A stretch of DNA of 64,000 nt from Achaetomium macrosporum (GCA_033296875.1 MU860022.1:1-64000); one strand, 5' to 3'. Counted from the first letter of the stretch, positions 1 through 12,900 are shown. Made by a program: numbers and translations. Notes: a model not told the origin generated them from the sequence alone.

Positions 1-149
1 AGCGAGAGTGAGGAAGGAAGCGCCCCGTAGCGAAGCGGAGGGCCGTCGCGACTGATGAACGAAGCGATGCCAGCAATTTTAGGTACGGTAATTATTTACT
101 AGCCCACAACTCTCATTGCCCGCGACCAGCCGGACCCACGCAGCGCAAC

Positions 150-1103
150 ATGGCGTACAATGCTAATGTTGGAATTCTCGCGCAGCTCCAGCTCATCAAA
201 GGAAGAGAGCTCTCGCAGCAGGAAAGCAACGTTCTCAACGCATTAGCTTTCGCCGTGGATGATGGACTTCCTGAGACCACCCGAACGTCAGATAAGCCGG
301 CGGAAGCGGCCCGCCGGCTGAACAGTCTCTGGCCCCCTTTGGTGCAGGAACAGAACGCCAGGAACTAGCCCTGGAGAACCTGGGAAGTTATGCTTGATAT
401 CGCTGCGAGGCCGGGTTGTGGACGAGGCCCACCGGCATCTCCTAATGGTTCTTGAAGAGCTGCGACAGTGCGCTAAGGGAGAACTGGACGAGAAACGCGT
501 ATGGACGGACCTGCCTGGACTTGCCATTTGCGTCGACTCCTACTATACCGGTATGTGGTCCCGGCTCCATTTTCTTATACTCGAAGGGGAAGAAGGTTGC
601 TGAGTTTTGACGGAAAAAAAGATAGACCCACCTATGAGGGGGAAGTGTTCACCACAGAGGCGGCTCACGTCTGGCAGGAGCTGAGCATCTTCGGGGCGAG
701 AGGCATGGCAGTAGGCGTGCTTGCGCCTTATATCCAGGCCATGTATGCGGTGCAATCCGGGCTGGAACAGCAGCTGAATACGCTCCTTGGGCCCGAGATG
801 GCTGAGTGGAGGGTCAAAATCGCCTGCGCGTGGCTCACGCATGGTGCAAAGCCTCTGTTCTGGTGGGCGCGAGAGAGCGAGAGCTACGGCAATGTGGACG
901 ACAGCACAAATCACATTCAAAGGGGTCCGTTGTACGATGGCCCGGCCATTATGTGCTTTGAGCGGTGGCGGTTGTGGCTAGGCGGCGTCCAAGAGTTGGC
1001 CAAGCATGAATCTGGCTTGAGCGAAGAGACCCGGCAAGCTGCCGCCGAAGTGGTACAGTTGATGAGGGAGGTAGAGGAAAGCATGATCAGTATGTGGTCG
1101 TGA
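150..1103 (+). CDS. DUF3632-like fungal protein, spliced (5' junction unresolved)
   Basis: Function unknown. A starting frame (ATG 150, MAYNANVGILAQLQL) runs to a stop at 366. A second frame carries VWTDLPGLAICVDSYY. A third, ending at the stop 1101-1103, carries FTTEAAHVWQELSIFGARG and a tail FERWRLWLGGVQEL...ETRQAAAEVVQLMREVE. That tail resembles the helical C-terminus of the DUF3632 family common in Pezizomycotina; this is recall, not a search. The last junction fits a 71-nt intron 551-621 (GTATGT...AAAAAAAG), which joins the two downstream frames in phase (..SYYTDRPTYEGEV..). The first junction, between about 340 and 405, has no clean GT donor: either an unusual intron or a small frameshift. 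If the latter, this is a decaying gene. It lies alone at the window edge. Confidence 0.5.
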
Positions 1104-1861
1104 GGGAAGAGATTCGAAGTGGCTTCAAGGCAAGGTTCCTACGACAGTCCGTACAGTCGCACCACCTTTGACTAGGTACTTTGTCCACACCCCCTTTTTT
1201 ATGGCTCCCTCCGTAATCGGCGTACCGGAAACGCTGAACTTACGATACAAGTAGCAGATGGCGACTCTCCACCGTTGGTTGTACCGATACCTTGGCTTTA
1301 ACCGACACCCCAACGCCGACTTATTCTCCACCAGCCCTTCGGTCCCGAGGGTCGCCTCCCGTTGAGATGGACCATGGATCCTCGCCGAGTCTGCGACATC
1401 CGAGTCAGCCTTATGCTTGGAGCTCCTGGGACCTCAGGGATAGCTGCCCCGGAATCTCCCTTTGGTCCCGGCCCGTGCACACACAAGTTGGGACGTCATG
1501 AGTCGGGTGTGTCGATGCTCCGGCCCCGAAATCCCCATCTCCGATCTTTCTCTCCGGATCCGCGGCAGTCCGCTATGTACGGATGAGCTCGTCATGACGT
1601 TGTCTATTGGCTGGCATCCTCCATCATGTCCAAAGCCTTTCCCCGTCCGATGATCATAGCTAAGTAGGGACGAGCACGCAAGAGATCCATACGTGTACAC
1701 TACCCTAGCTCACGGTGCGCCCCTGGGGGCTAGGGTCGTCTGAAGGAGGTCTGCAAGGAGATCACCTCCGAAGAGCTGAACCCTGCCTCCGTGTGGGCAA
1801 AAAGCCCCGTACACTGAACATCCTCGATATCAGCCGGACTCACAGCTCGGGAGACAGAACG

Positions 1862-1963
1862 ATTTGCTTCTTCTTCCTTTCCTTCTTCTTCTCCTTTCTT
1901 TTCTTCTTTGTCCTTTTACTCTTCTTCTTTTTGTTTTCTTTCCTCCTTTTCTTTTTATTTTTG
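1862..1963 (+). repeat. Polypyrimidine tract (about 100 nt)
   Basis: The + strand is almost pure T/C, in CTTCTTC/CTTTTC words, for about 100 nt and then turns into an AT-rich end. Such tracts in fungi often sit in promoters or 5' leaders, but no gene is visible just downstream, so its role is unclear. Confidence 0.75.
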
Positions 1964-2933
1964 ATATAATTCTATTCGCATTACTCGTTGCTTAAACCAA
2001 GGTTTCTCGGTGACAAGCTCGGTGTACGGCTTTTTCTGACCTTCGGGTGCCCGCCTACAGCAGGGAACCGCTGAGAATGAGGTGAGGGGTTGGAGCTTGG
2101 CCGTCGCCACCCTAGAGCGCACGCGGAGGTCGAGCTTCCCAGTCCACGGACCAAACAACGCTCATTGGCATGGTTCGTAGACCAATGTAGTATCATCGCC
2201 ATCTCCCTGGGTCTCGATAACTCACAATGGCAGGACAGAGCACAGCTCTCGGACGGACTTGATTGAACTGTGTGTGTAAGATGCCAATCCCAGGGTCAAG
2301 CGGGATCGTTGAAGCTGAGGAGACTGGCAACTTGGGCACAAGCTGAGTTGGCAGTCAGCACTCCTAAATTCGACTGAGGTAGAATGTGTATGTAGATTTA
2401 AGGGTTGAGCGCTCCAAGCAGCGCCAGACCCGTTCTCAACCCAATCACACATTCGGGATACCTGAATCGTTTCCAGTTGACCAACGACTCTCCTCAGCTC
2501 ATAGACACCACATGTAAGGCGAAGAAGCTATGGCGGACCGCCTGATATTTAAGCCATTTGGCAAGCACAGGCTGGGTCTGAAAAAGGATTCCTCTTGGAC
2601 AAACACAACCACCAATAATCCACCATTTTGATCTGTCTTCTTTAAAGGGAACGCGAATGTCTGTCGAAGTAGCCGTATGTTCGTACGGATACACAACAAA
2701 GGTCAAACAGCCCATGATCATACGTACTGTATCTCCCCCAGTAAACACACATTCACACTCAGCGAATAAGGTGTTTGCCAAGCTGACCTAAGGAGTGACA
2801 CCACCGTAGTGGGTAATAGCAACTATACTAATGCTTGGTCACCCAATAAGGCGGCCCCATCTAAAGTAAACACATATTGACGAGAATGCACAGAATAAAC
2901 GGTAATGACTGATAGATGCCAATGCACCGCACA

Positions 2934-3190
2934 CCTCAAAGCATCCATACCAATGCCCCCAACTGTACCCTTCCTCCCGTAAAAGGCCCCTGAAGGCCAA
3001 CAGATATCTACCTAGGTACGTCTCAAGTCAACTGGAAGGTCCCGCCAGCCCAACGCGTTGAACACGGTAAAGCAGGACAGCCCCCTCAAAGCATCCAAGC
3101 CTCTCCCAACCATTCCCGCACTTCCATCGCCAGGGCCCCTGAAGGCCAGAAAACATATCGAGATACGTCCCAAGTCAAAGTTCCCGCCCA
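2934..3190. repeat. Two diverged copies of a 150-bp direct repeat
   Basis: Copy A (about 2934-3047) and copy B (about 3084-3190) share in the same order CCTCAAAGCATCCA, GGCCCCTGAAGGCCA, a TACGTC(T/C)CAAGTCAA segment and TCCCGCC. The spacing between copies is 150 bp. The units differ by many substitutions and small indels, so the duplication is old. Confidence 0.75.
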
Positions 3191-3389
3191 GACCATTGTT
3201 CACCATACCCATTGCCGTCAAAGCCAAGTCAAGTTTCACCATACTAGCTGAAGTCAAGCGAGGCATCACAAAGCCAAAGTCGAGCCAAAGCACCACAAAG
3301 TGACGGCACAATCCCAAAAGCACTCAACACACATGTAACTCAACGCGCAAGTGCCAAAACCACACAAGACCACGCAAAGCCAGCAAGCA

Positions 3390-3397
3390 GCAGCACC

Positions 3398-3429
<32 letters not shown>

Positions 3430-3430
3430 C
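3390..3430 (+). repeat. CAC/CAA trinucleotide microsatellite
   Basis: A run of CAG, CAC and then CAA triplets is visible on the + strand. It lies in spacer, with no open frame that would make it a coding repeat. Confidence 0.85.
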
Positions 3431-4289
3431 TGAGAACGCAACGATGATTAGCTAGGTATGTCTCGAGGCTCTCCCATAAGGCCTGTGATCCGGTAACGAA
3501 TCAAAGAAAAGAAACCACCGCAAGGCTAACGCAGGATAAAACCGACCTGCTGCCTGAAATCCGTTCCATCCGTGTGGGAGTCTGCCGCGTGCTTTTGGCT
3601 GCCGGTCATTCCTCCAGGTGTTGTGCCGAGCCGAGAGTCCAGTTTTCACTTCCAAAGCAGAAAGTGAAAAGCCGCCCTTCCCATCCCTCTGAGACCCTCG
3701 CTCTTTCTACTTCCTGTCCATCAAACCTCCCCCACTGTGACGGACCTGCCGACGACGACGAACTGGGAACGACTGCTGATTCCCGAAAGACCAGAAATAA
3801 TTAGAAAGGAAATAAAGTGAAAAAGAAACCCAAGTGAAAAATCCCACCAGATGCTGTCCTGTCCTGTCCTGTGTCCCTGTCCCTGCCCCTTGGGATAACA
3901 AAGCCGATCCCTTTTGAGGCACCTGACTCCTAAAATCAAATCTCCTCCCCAAGATCCCATGACAAAAAGAAGAACATATAAAGCAAGGTTGCTTTTCCCC
4001 GATCCCGTCTATGCGCCAATGATTCCTGATCCAGCCCATCGTAAACCCATCGTGAACCTGATGCCCGAAGAGACTTAAGATCCCATCCCTTTTCCTTGTT
4101 GTTTTTTGTTCGTGATCTCCCCTTTTTTCTGGTCTGTTTCCTTCTCCCTTTTTTCGTAATCAACCGCCCTGATGTGATGTTGTGTGAGGTGACCAACCGA
4201 TGCCCAAATGCCTGATCCAAGAATGAAGTGTGATGGAAAACACACCACAAAGAAGTGAAGGTTCTTCTTGTGGTGTGTGCCGAAACCCA

Positions 4290-6946
4290 TCACTCGTCGC
4301 CCGTACCGTAGAGCCGGGAATCGTCAGCGCCCGGCTGCTCATTGGCCGAGGGGGCGGCGCCGGACTGCTGCGTGCCAGGCTGTGACAGGCGCGGGTCGAT
4401 GTTCTGCCCGCCGGCCCCGTAGCCGTATGCCGACAACGTGTTCAGCGCGGGGCCAACGCCGGGGTACGGCGGCTCCAGCGGCGCTGGCGGCTGCATCGTC
4501 TGCACCGGCTGCACCGGCTGCTGCTGCTGCTGCTGATGCTGGTGTCGGGGTTGCTGCATCTGGTACCACGTGTCATAGAAGGCGTTCTGGCCCAGTTGAG
4601 AGGCAGCCGGGCGCCCCAAGTCACGAACAGCGAGGGGACGAGGGTTGTGGTCGTTGCTAGGCTGCTGCTGGTGTAGGGAGTGCTGTGTCGGGTACCACAC
4701 GTCATAGGGTAGGTTCTGGCCCAGCTGAGAGGTAGCCGGGCGCCCAAAGTCACGAGCAGCGAGGGGACCGGGCTGCTGGTCGTTGTTCGGGTGCAGCTGG
4801 TGTCGGGGCTGCTGCGTCTGGTACCACCCGTCATAGGGTACGTTCTGGCCCAGATGAGAGGTAGCCGGGCGCCCAAAGTCACGACCAGCGAGGGGAACGG
4901 GCTGCTGGTAGTAGCACGGATACTGGGCTCCGTGTTGCCCCGCATGACCCGCGGATGGCATACCATACATGGCAGCATCAGAGACGGATCGCTGATGCAA
5001 GCCACTAACCCGGCGGCTGGGGGCCGTCTCCGGATAGGGGTTGCCCTGCAGAGCAGGGAGCGGGCCAGCGGCGAGACCTTGTGCAGCCATCGAGGGATGT
5101 GGCCACACATCTGGGACGGTGTGACCCGGCGCGCGTGGAGCCAGCGGTGGCCTCGGCTGCGCGGGCCTGTTTTCTGTCCGACGCCGCCTTTGTTGGGGTT
5201 CGGACGGCTCACCCTGCTCATCCTGATCTCTCTGGCGTTTGCGCATGGTTTTTGGCTTCGCATTCTCACCCGTGATCTCGGGGAGAATCTCGATGTCCGG
5301 GAATCCTCTGATGATACAGGTGTCGATCTCATGGTGAAGCCGGATGAGAATTTGCTGGATTTCGGCGGTTGTGCGATGCGGTCCAAGCCATTGGAGGACC
5401 CATTCAGGCACCCGGATTGGACCGGGAGGAGGCGCCGGGCCCTCCTCGCCGTCGGTGTTGACCACGCCCTCCTTAACTTCCTCGTCGGAACTGGGCTGCT
5501 CCTTCACCTCCTCCTCCTCCTCCTCCTCCACCTCCACCTCCGCCTCCGCCTCGGCCCTGTCCTTCTCCAATTGATCCTTCGCGCGCTTGCGGAGCGCGAG
5601 GGTCCAGCCCCGAACAACCCCGTTCTCTGGGGTGTTATTGTGGAGATTCTCCTGGCTCCACAATTCAATCCTCAGGACCTGGATCTCTATGAGTTGCGTC
5701 ACCCTCGCCTCGTAATCGCGTTGGTCCCGATACCGTGCACGCTGGTAGTGCCTACGGCAGAGTGTCAACCACACATGGGGCGGTATGGCCCGTGTGCAGT
5801 TCTTGTTCCGGCCAAAGACATGGGACATGCCCTTCCGTGTCGGGTCGGCTGGCTTCATCACCTTGCAGGGCAGCTCCCAGTTGCATTTTTCGCTGTTGTG
5901 GATGTCCAGGAGTTTCAGCATGTGTTCCTGGTTGGGGTACAAACGCCCAAGTGTGCCTTGCAGCAATCCAAGTGGCTGCAGGTATGTGGTCGGAGGAGCA
6001 TGCCCTGCATTGGGCGTGGGCCCTGCCGCAACCGCAGCCGCAGGGCCGGGAGCAGCAGTGATCTGGACAGCGGTAGCACTGTTGTATAGTTAGCATGCAA
6101 GCGTGAATTCGGAAGCCAGTCCGTGTAATCAGTGGAAGCGGAGGGTTGAATGAAACAGCGGGGATTTGTGTGTAACAATGGATGGAAAGGTGGGGCCGGG
6201 CACCGGGTTGCGACGCCGGCACACAAGGCTGAAAGGTAGCTGAAAGGGGAAGGAGGAGTGTGGGTCTCGGCGCCGGTGTGGGGCATGTCGGCTCCGGAAG
6301 CCGCAAAAATGCAAAGGAGAGCGCGGAAGCCTCGCACTGGGAGGATCTGCAGAGGGCCTAATCCCGCAACTCTATTGGCTCAAGAGCCGAGAGCTGTCGC
6401 GATCCAAACCTTCAGCACTTCCGGAAGGGCCCCCTGTCCGAACGGGCCGCAAGCCGAACTTTCAGACGCGTCCCAGAAAGATCGGTCCAGCATCCTAACT
6501 TCAGGAAGTTCCCGGGACAATCCAAGCGTCGATCAGATCGCGATGTGAGGCGTGTAAGTGAGGACGTGGGGTTTGAAGGTGTGAGGTTTTGGGTGTCCGC
6601 TCTCGCGATCTGAACTTCGATGGTCCCAGAAAGAATCCCAACGTCGTTCAGATCGCGGGCAGGGGCATGCAGACGACAACAAAGGGGTTCCAGGATAATT
6701 TTCCGTCGCCGCATCGGCAACCAGGGCAAGGAGTAAACGAAGGAAAGATCAGTGCTGTTCTCCAACTCACCTTTGAAGACTGGCTTCGTTAGGACGGCCG
6801 TCTTGAAGGCCGAGAACCTGGTCAGTTGGCGAAATGTCGGTGATAGCGCACCCATTCTGGGACTGCTGCTGGTCTTGATTTTGTGTGCGAGGCGCAGTAA
6901 CGGCCGATTTGGAATCGTTATCGACTGGCGGAGCCATCTCAGCCAT
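4290..6946 (-). CDS. Fungal conserved protein with HVFGRNK / CRRHYQRARYR block; three 43-aa repeats
   Basis: Function unknown. My two-exon model is 6946-6771 and 6078-4290, giving 654 aa. The ATG at 6946 (MAEMAPPVDND) follows CGAGAAAA. Exon 1 ends at a GTGAGT donor, and exon 2 starts after GCTAAC...ACAACAG; phases match exactly across a 692-nt intron. Residues about 143-176 hold SHVFGRNKNCTRAIPPHVW and CRRHYQRARYR, a block I recall only from fungal proteins and that looks nucleic-acid or protein binding; I cannot name it. Then come a Glu-rich stretch (about 235-255), the basic segment RKRQRDQ and QQRRRR (possible nuclear signals), three 43-aa repeats (PLAxRDxGRPAxSxLGQN, about 454-560) and a Gln-rich run. 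The composition suggests a nuclear regulator, by inference only. The frame also stays open upstream to 7618, but that part reads like a CT-rich leader. Confidence 0.8.
4590..4975 (-). repeat. 129-bp coding tandem repeat, three copies
   Basis: The phrase GCGAGGGGA recurs at about 4631, 4760 and 4889, exactly 129 bp (43 codons) apart. The flanking sequence encodes RPA(T/A)S(H/Q)LGQN and a tryptophan-tyrosine motif in each unit. The period is a multiple of three, so the frame is kept. The copies differ by scattered substitutions. Confidence 0.88.
6079..6770 (-). other. Long first intron (692 nt) of the HVFGRNK-block gene
   Basis: The intron begins GTGAGT (6770-6765) and ends with GCTAAC then ACAACAG just before 6078. 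Its length is about ten times that of every other intron in the window. It contains no convincing exon. A second unseen exon inside it cannot be excluded without transcript data. Confidence 0.65.
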
Positions 6947-9900
6947 TTTTCTCGTATTATGGATGTTGTTTTGGAGTTGAGAAGTGGTATCGATATCAGT
7001 TGGTAAACGGGTGTGGGTGATGCCGGGTGTTAAACGAGCGTTGTTCAGTAAACGAGCGTTCACCTCGATGTCTTTATCGAAAGTGCGCGGAGGTTGTGGT
7101 TGAAAGTCAGAAATTGTAGAGAGGGAGGATAATCTCGAATGAGATCCAGATCGAGTGGTGGCTGTTGAAGTTGGTGATGAAGTGGTTGGTGAAAGTTGGG
7201 TTGAGGAAAGAGAACTCCTCCTAGAATCCGCGTATTTGTAGTTGCAGGAATCGGTCGAGTCTGATTTCGCCGACCGAGCACAATTGCCCACGTGTGCCTG
7301 ACCTAGCGCCGATTGTTGTGCCTGTAGCGGATGACGAAAATTGCACACAATGTGGAGTGGCGGAAGAGTTCGATTCATCTGGTATCGTTCCATTGTTGAC
7401 AAGCCTCCCATCCCAAGGGATGACACCGGCGGCAAGCGCACGGAACGGCCCTTCTGATCCGCGCAAGCCATCATCTCTTTTCGCTCCTGCACAGCGTAAC
7501 CAAGTGACGAAGATTCGTAGGACCGTGCCATATCACCAGGGCAAGCAGGCGGAGGATTGGTGTATACGCTCATCCGGATGACGAAGAAGATACGCTGCCC
7601 ACAGCTCACATGGGGCACGGGTCCTAATAAGTCCCTTGATGCGGCACCAACGAGCCCTTAAAGCGTCAGCTGTTGGGACTACAGCTCGGACGTTCCACGT
7701 CGACCCATGCAGGAGCAGGGAACACAACACACATTCACAGCAAGGGCACCCCTTCTGCGGCGCATCCAGTCCTCGGATGAGAAGGCGGGGCGGTCAACAA
7801 GGTACACACCAGTGGTGTATGACCTGGAGATGCTCAGGAAGTACTCGGTACAGACGTCAGTGCAACGTCCTAACCCGATTTTGACGGGGTCGAGGCACCA
7901 CTCTTTACCCTGTTTCGTCATCTTCTGGCACTGTTGGACTACGCTGTGTGAGAGGACGACCACAGATAGCTTCACAGTAAGCGGCTTTCAAATCAGCGTT
8001 CTATTGACTCTCTTCACTGAGATGGCCATCGCGGTCAATACTTTGAACTGTGTCTAAGTCGGTGCCAACGAACGAAGCTTGCTAGCGTTGCATTGCAATG
8101 GTTTGGTGATGGTTGGATGAGGCTCAGTGGATTCACAGCTTGGAGATCGACGGACTGAAACTGCGAAGTGGGGCTGAAACGGTTCTGGCCGAAACTGGGG
8201 GTCTGGCTCATCATCTGTAACCCGGCACCCCACGCCCCTTGTTACCTTAGTTACGTATTACATAGAGCGAGAAGCCTCCACTAGCGAGGAGTCGAATATT
8301 ATTCATTTATTTAAATGGTGGTTTATATTTCAAAAACAATTGATCTTCTATAATTGTCCCATTAGAGCTCGACCTCAACAGACCAGCGGCGTTTGAGTGG
8401 TGTAATACATAGGTACTGTGTGAGAGCGGAAAGACTGGGTGCGGGTCACGGTAAGTTACAGAGCTGCAGCCCAACGGCTCGGAGAATTCCTCCACATCCC
8501 CTGCATCCCGCGAAACGGCGGGCTCCAACCGTTGAACCGATCAAGCATGAAGTATTGTACATGGTCCATCCACACCAGCCGTCTCTGTTGGACGACACTG
8601 CTACTGGACGGCTGAAGGGCTGATTTTCACTTGGATTAGCTCCGCCGACTGCAGGAAGCTGCTCGAATTGTGAGGCTTTACATAACGGCCCGGGGGCAGT
8701 CTGGTTCTACGTATAAAGTTGAGGTGACGTCAATCAGTCCGGACACAGATAAGTAGGTCACGTATGTCAACCTTAAATGCCACCTTCACGGAGTCACCCA
8801 ACAATGACGAATCATGGAGGTAACCATTGTCCAAATTGTATCTCATAGGTGGTATGTATGTAAGTTGCTTGAAAATATGATCATGACCGTGATTACGGCT
8901 CACCTTGCGATTGGCCGATCACAATGCAGCGCCGCACGTTTCAAATGTCCTTCTTGAGCTTATTCTACAGAACCTACCTAAGGTATCTTAGGTTTCGAAG
9001 AACCCGACATCAGGATCTGCTGCGGTACCCCACACAATGCGATTTGAGATCCCGCAGCACAGGCCAGCAACGACGGTTGGTCGCTGAATTTGTGCCGGAG
9101 GCCTTCGTGGCCTTGTGACACCCCGGGTTTGGGACCCTGACTGCATTTCTTGGCGGGGCTGAGAACCGGGCAAGGGTTTAGTTGAGGTGGTATCGAGATC
9201 ACCTCCGGATTCCTTCCGACAATGGAAACTCCAGAATCGGCGAGCAGCCCCACCACCTCACAAACTCACAGCCAGCGTTGTGGTGTCGTGCGTCGCAACG
9301 CAAGACATCGGGTATTGTGCACCCGCCTATTCCGTGCAGCTGGGGAGACGGGGCAGCCCGAGCTTCGAAAGGCCTCAATTCCGGGGAGGGGCCTTCCGAC
9401 CAACCCAGCGGCTGCTGTGACAATGACATGGCATCCTCTTATCTCGAAGTGGCTTACACAGTAGAAGACAAGAACTCGGCTTAGAGCTGGCAGCCTTCCC
9501 ATTGACATCGATGATTATGCCTATTGTGGTTAGTAATGCCTCTTCACACAGACAATGGTCACAGTCGCTGGGACTCGAACACCAAATTGCTCCCCAGACT
9601 ACTAAAAAACGCAGGTATTGTTGGAATTCTACTTCCGTCCGGTCGCATCTTCTCATACCTGTGTGCCTCGTGCAACTGCCGTGGAAGTCCTCCCGGCCAG
9701 GGCTCGACCAGAGCGGTGAAACCCCAGTCCGTTTTGACGATCGATCGAAACACTACACACCGACTACGTTGACTTTTATGACGCATGCTTTCGAGCATTT
9801 ATTCCATACTTTTTATGCGATTCGCATTCTGCAAAAGTGCGCAAAGGCTCAACGCCATGCTCGATACATCCTGAAGAATGCGGCTGCCCGCTGGTCGCCC

Positions 9901-12900
9901 TGCACATCGATGGCACATCGCCATCCCGCGCTGAGCCGCTTGCGTCGGCCGACGCAACAGTTCCAGTTTGCTCCATGATGTGTCATCCCAAGCAGAAGAA
10001 CAGGAATCTGAAGTCGAGCAGCAAAAATAGATACGGCAATTTCCATGGAGTGAGGATCATGCTTCAGACGATGGCGGCGGCAAGGCTGCGGCGCAGCGTC
10101 TGGGAAGTTTACCGGGATTCTGGGCAGCCTCCAACTTGGTGGTCGAAGACACCAATCGGCAAGCCGACCGAAGGTTACACGCCGTGAGCGAAGCCTTCAC
10201 AAAACCCCCGCAAAGATGCCGCTGCACAGTCCAGAGCTGTTACGGAAACCGGTTGCTCCTACCATGCCACTACCTCTTCCTGTGCCATGTCTCTCTCCAA
10301 CGCGTTGGGTCATTTTCATGATTCACGAAAGGCCAACGGGCAGCTTCCTGAGCCTATTGATCCCGCTGCACGTCAGAGCTTCGGCCAAAGACACGACCGG
10401 CCCATCATAAGACCACCAGGCAGATACGAGGAGCCGGACCAACATAGAGAATCTGTGCCGCATGGTCCAGTAACCGCACGGTCTCATCATGATTGTGGAC
10501 CTGCGGCGGGAGCAGGGCACTGGCAAGTCCGCTGGTTGGATGTCAACCTGGTCAAGCGCAATCTGGGGCCCTTGTCTCTTTTGATGCTTCAAGAAGCTCC
10601 CTTCTTCGGCCCTTACCGCATTTCAAATATTACACTACCATCACTCGGCAAGACTGGCTTGACTGCTGGTGTAGCACGATGTGATGGGGGCGTGTGTCCA
10701 GGAGGTATATACAAGTAGGTATTGAATGGGTATGCGAAAGATTCGCCTGACGGTTCCGAACACCCTTCCATTTTAACAACTACACGTACAGTGTACATTC
10801 AAGTCGACCTCCCAGCACCAGTTCGGCATCGCCGATTACCACATCTCTACTGCGTAAGGCTGAAGGATGACAAAAGTCTACCAGCTTGATCCCTGGTAGG
10901 CAGCCCTCGATGAATCGATCATACCTCCGTTTCAAGATCCACCTCTCTCTTGTCCGGGACCGACGGTCAATGAATGTGCTGCTGTATGGAGGGCGGACAC
11001 GAAAGAGTTGCCCTGTCTCACCCGACGCACCAGTAATTGTAGCGGATGAGAAGGCATCATCGGCACCGGGGAATCTTCTCGAGGACTCCACACAAGCATC
11101 CGCCCTCCGCGATGTGGCCGTCTAGATCGTGATGGCTTGCTGAAGAATCGGAAGGTTGGGGAGCTTGGGCCTCCGCGGACGCGCGTTCCGCTAGTCAGCT
11201 AACCTGGAAGGCAGCACGTGGGCAGTTACCGTACCTATGAGAGCAGAGTCTCGCGCGATGTATGACGTCTTTATCGGGCTGCTTCTCGATGCGAGGAGGC
11301 AGACAGGCAGAGGGGCGCCCGCGAAGCGAGGCGCCAGTTCCCCTCTGCTTCCTGAAGCTCATCGAGTTGTTTTGTTTGTCTTGGATGAGTGGCATTTGTA
11401 CCTTGTTGGCATGCTTATGGGGTTTTGGGAAGGATTACTGCGTTGGTGTGGCTTCGTCCGTCATTCGCTTCAAGTTTGAGATGATGGCGAGGGCCGCTAC
11501 TGATGCCCCTGGGCACGACTCAGCTCAGTTCCGAGGACAATGCTGCCTTGGGATGAAGAAGTAGAGGCCTGAAAGAGTTCTGTCAAGTTGAACTGGATAC
11601 GGAGTTCTGCACTGTATGTCTATACACAAAAGAAAGCGTGAGCCACCGCCATCAACGACTATCGTACATAGTAGAACGGTTGTGATCGTCCACAAAAGAC
11701 GGAGCGGGATTGTATACACAGCCTCGTGGTTTTGACTTGCCCTCTTGTGTCTTGGTCGCTGTTTCACTGCATTTGCATCTGCCGCCTCTCGGAGAATTTA
11801 CCCTCGGCTTTTTTTTGGGAGGTTTGGGGGCCGTTGTCAGACGGTAGGACGGTTAGCACGCTCTGCTGCGGCTGGTTGCAGGCGGTTTTGAATCTAGTGG
11901 GCGCTTGGTTGGTTCCCGCCGAGCTCGACTCGGTTGAGGGAACTTAAGTGCCCATCAACTCGGTGTTGTTTGTTACCTTGCCCCTGGTAGGCATTTACCT
12001 GTGAAGAAAACTGGGTCGGTGCCGGTAAATGTTGTGTAACCGGGAAGCGAAGAGCGGGCCGTTCGTTGAGTTCGGTTGAGGAGGCCTCGGCCTTCAAGGT
12101 TGCTTCTTCCTGCTGGGACGAGCCTGTTCGTGAAGAGTGGCGAAGTCGGCTTCAAGTTCGTCTCTTCTTCCGCGGAAAGCGTTTCACCGTGACTCGGCCA
12201 AAAACCGCGGTAGGGTGACATCGGGCGTTTTCTGTCATGTGGTGACATTTCTCTAACATTCGCACTCAGAAACAGTTTCTCGTGATACCTGCCGTTTTGA
12301 GGACCACCAGCATGTAAGGCACAGGAACGGTGCTACTCGGCCGCCTTGTTCGGAATGGATGTGTGACTCAGTTGACACGTTGCCTCGCTCACCGTGGCCC
12401 TGGGCCTGGGGAGCACAGCATTAGTAGTTTAGAAACACATGAAGCATCGGATGAGGGGCTAAGGTTGTTGACCAGTCTCCGATACCTACGGCGGATACCG
12501 GAGACCCGGATTTCCTGATGTAGAGGTATCACTGTCGAACCGGCTGTTCGCGGTCACTGGCCGATAATTTGTGCTTCCCGTCTGATTAAAATGAAAGAGC
12601 GACCGAGAAGCTAGGTAGTCTTGGTAATGTTGAGCAGGGGCCTCGTGAGGCCGCAAACCCGAAGATTGTGAAGAGACGGAGAGATAGATATGGGATGGAG
12701 CCCAACAGCGGTAGCAACGTGACACAGCAAACGACTCTTTGGGCTCGTGCATCGCATAACGGTCTGGGCGGGACGTGTCGGCGGTCATCGGCAGGACCAG
12801 CGTGTGGTGGTATCATCATGTGTTGCTTGCATACCTACAAGTAAGTACGGCTCCCGGACTGATTGCTTTCCACCTCAGCCAAGCCAATTGAACGTCGACA

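Larger units (their letters stand above)
1104..4289. other. Intergenic spacer with simple repeats
   Basis: I recognise no gene here. The stretch holds a 100-nt pyrimidine tract (about 1862-1963), a diverged 150-bp direct repeat (2934-3190) and a CAC/CAA microsatellite (3390-3430). There is also a GTCCT-type short repeat at about 3852-3890. Open frames such as 3058-3303 are low-complexity and overlap the direct repeat, so I do not call them. The right end should carry the 3' UTR of the minus-strand gene that stops at 4290. Confidence 0.6.

Noticed and set aside
4442..6089. Long open frames of 314-432 codons on both strands over the HVFGRNK-block gene
   Set aside because: Shadows of the repeat-rich, GC-rich real exon; they lack its conserved block and have no splice logic.
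7040..7618. N-terminal extension of the HVFGRNK-block protein up to 7618
   Set aside because: The frame is open, but the sequence reads like a CA/CT-rich 5' leader and the ATG at 6946 has a better context.
9502..9978. 158-codon open frame in the gene desert
   Set aside because: It overlaps long frames on the other strand, has no domain, membrane or signal feature, and its composition follows the spacer.
10287..10718. 143-codon open frame
   Set aside because: No recognisable motif and no supporting splice sites; likely chance.
11313..11334. GGGGCGCC...GGCGCC hairpin as a transposon end
   Set aside because: No matching partner, target duplication or transposase nearby.
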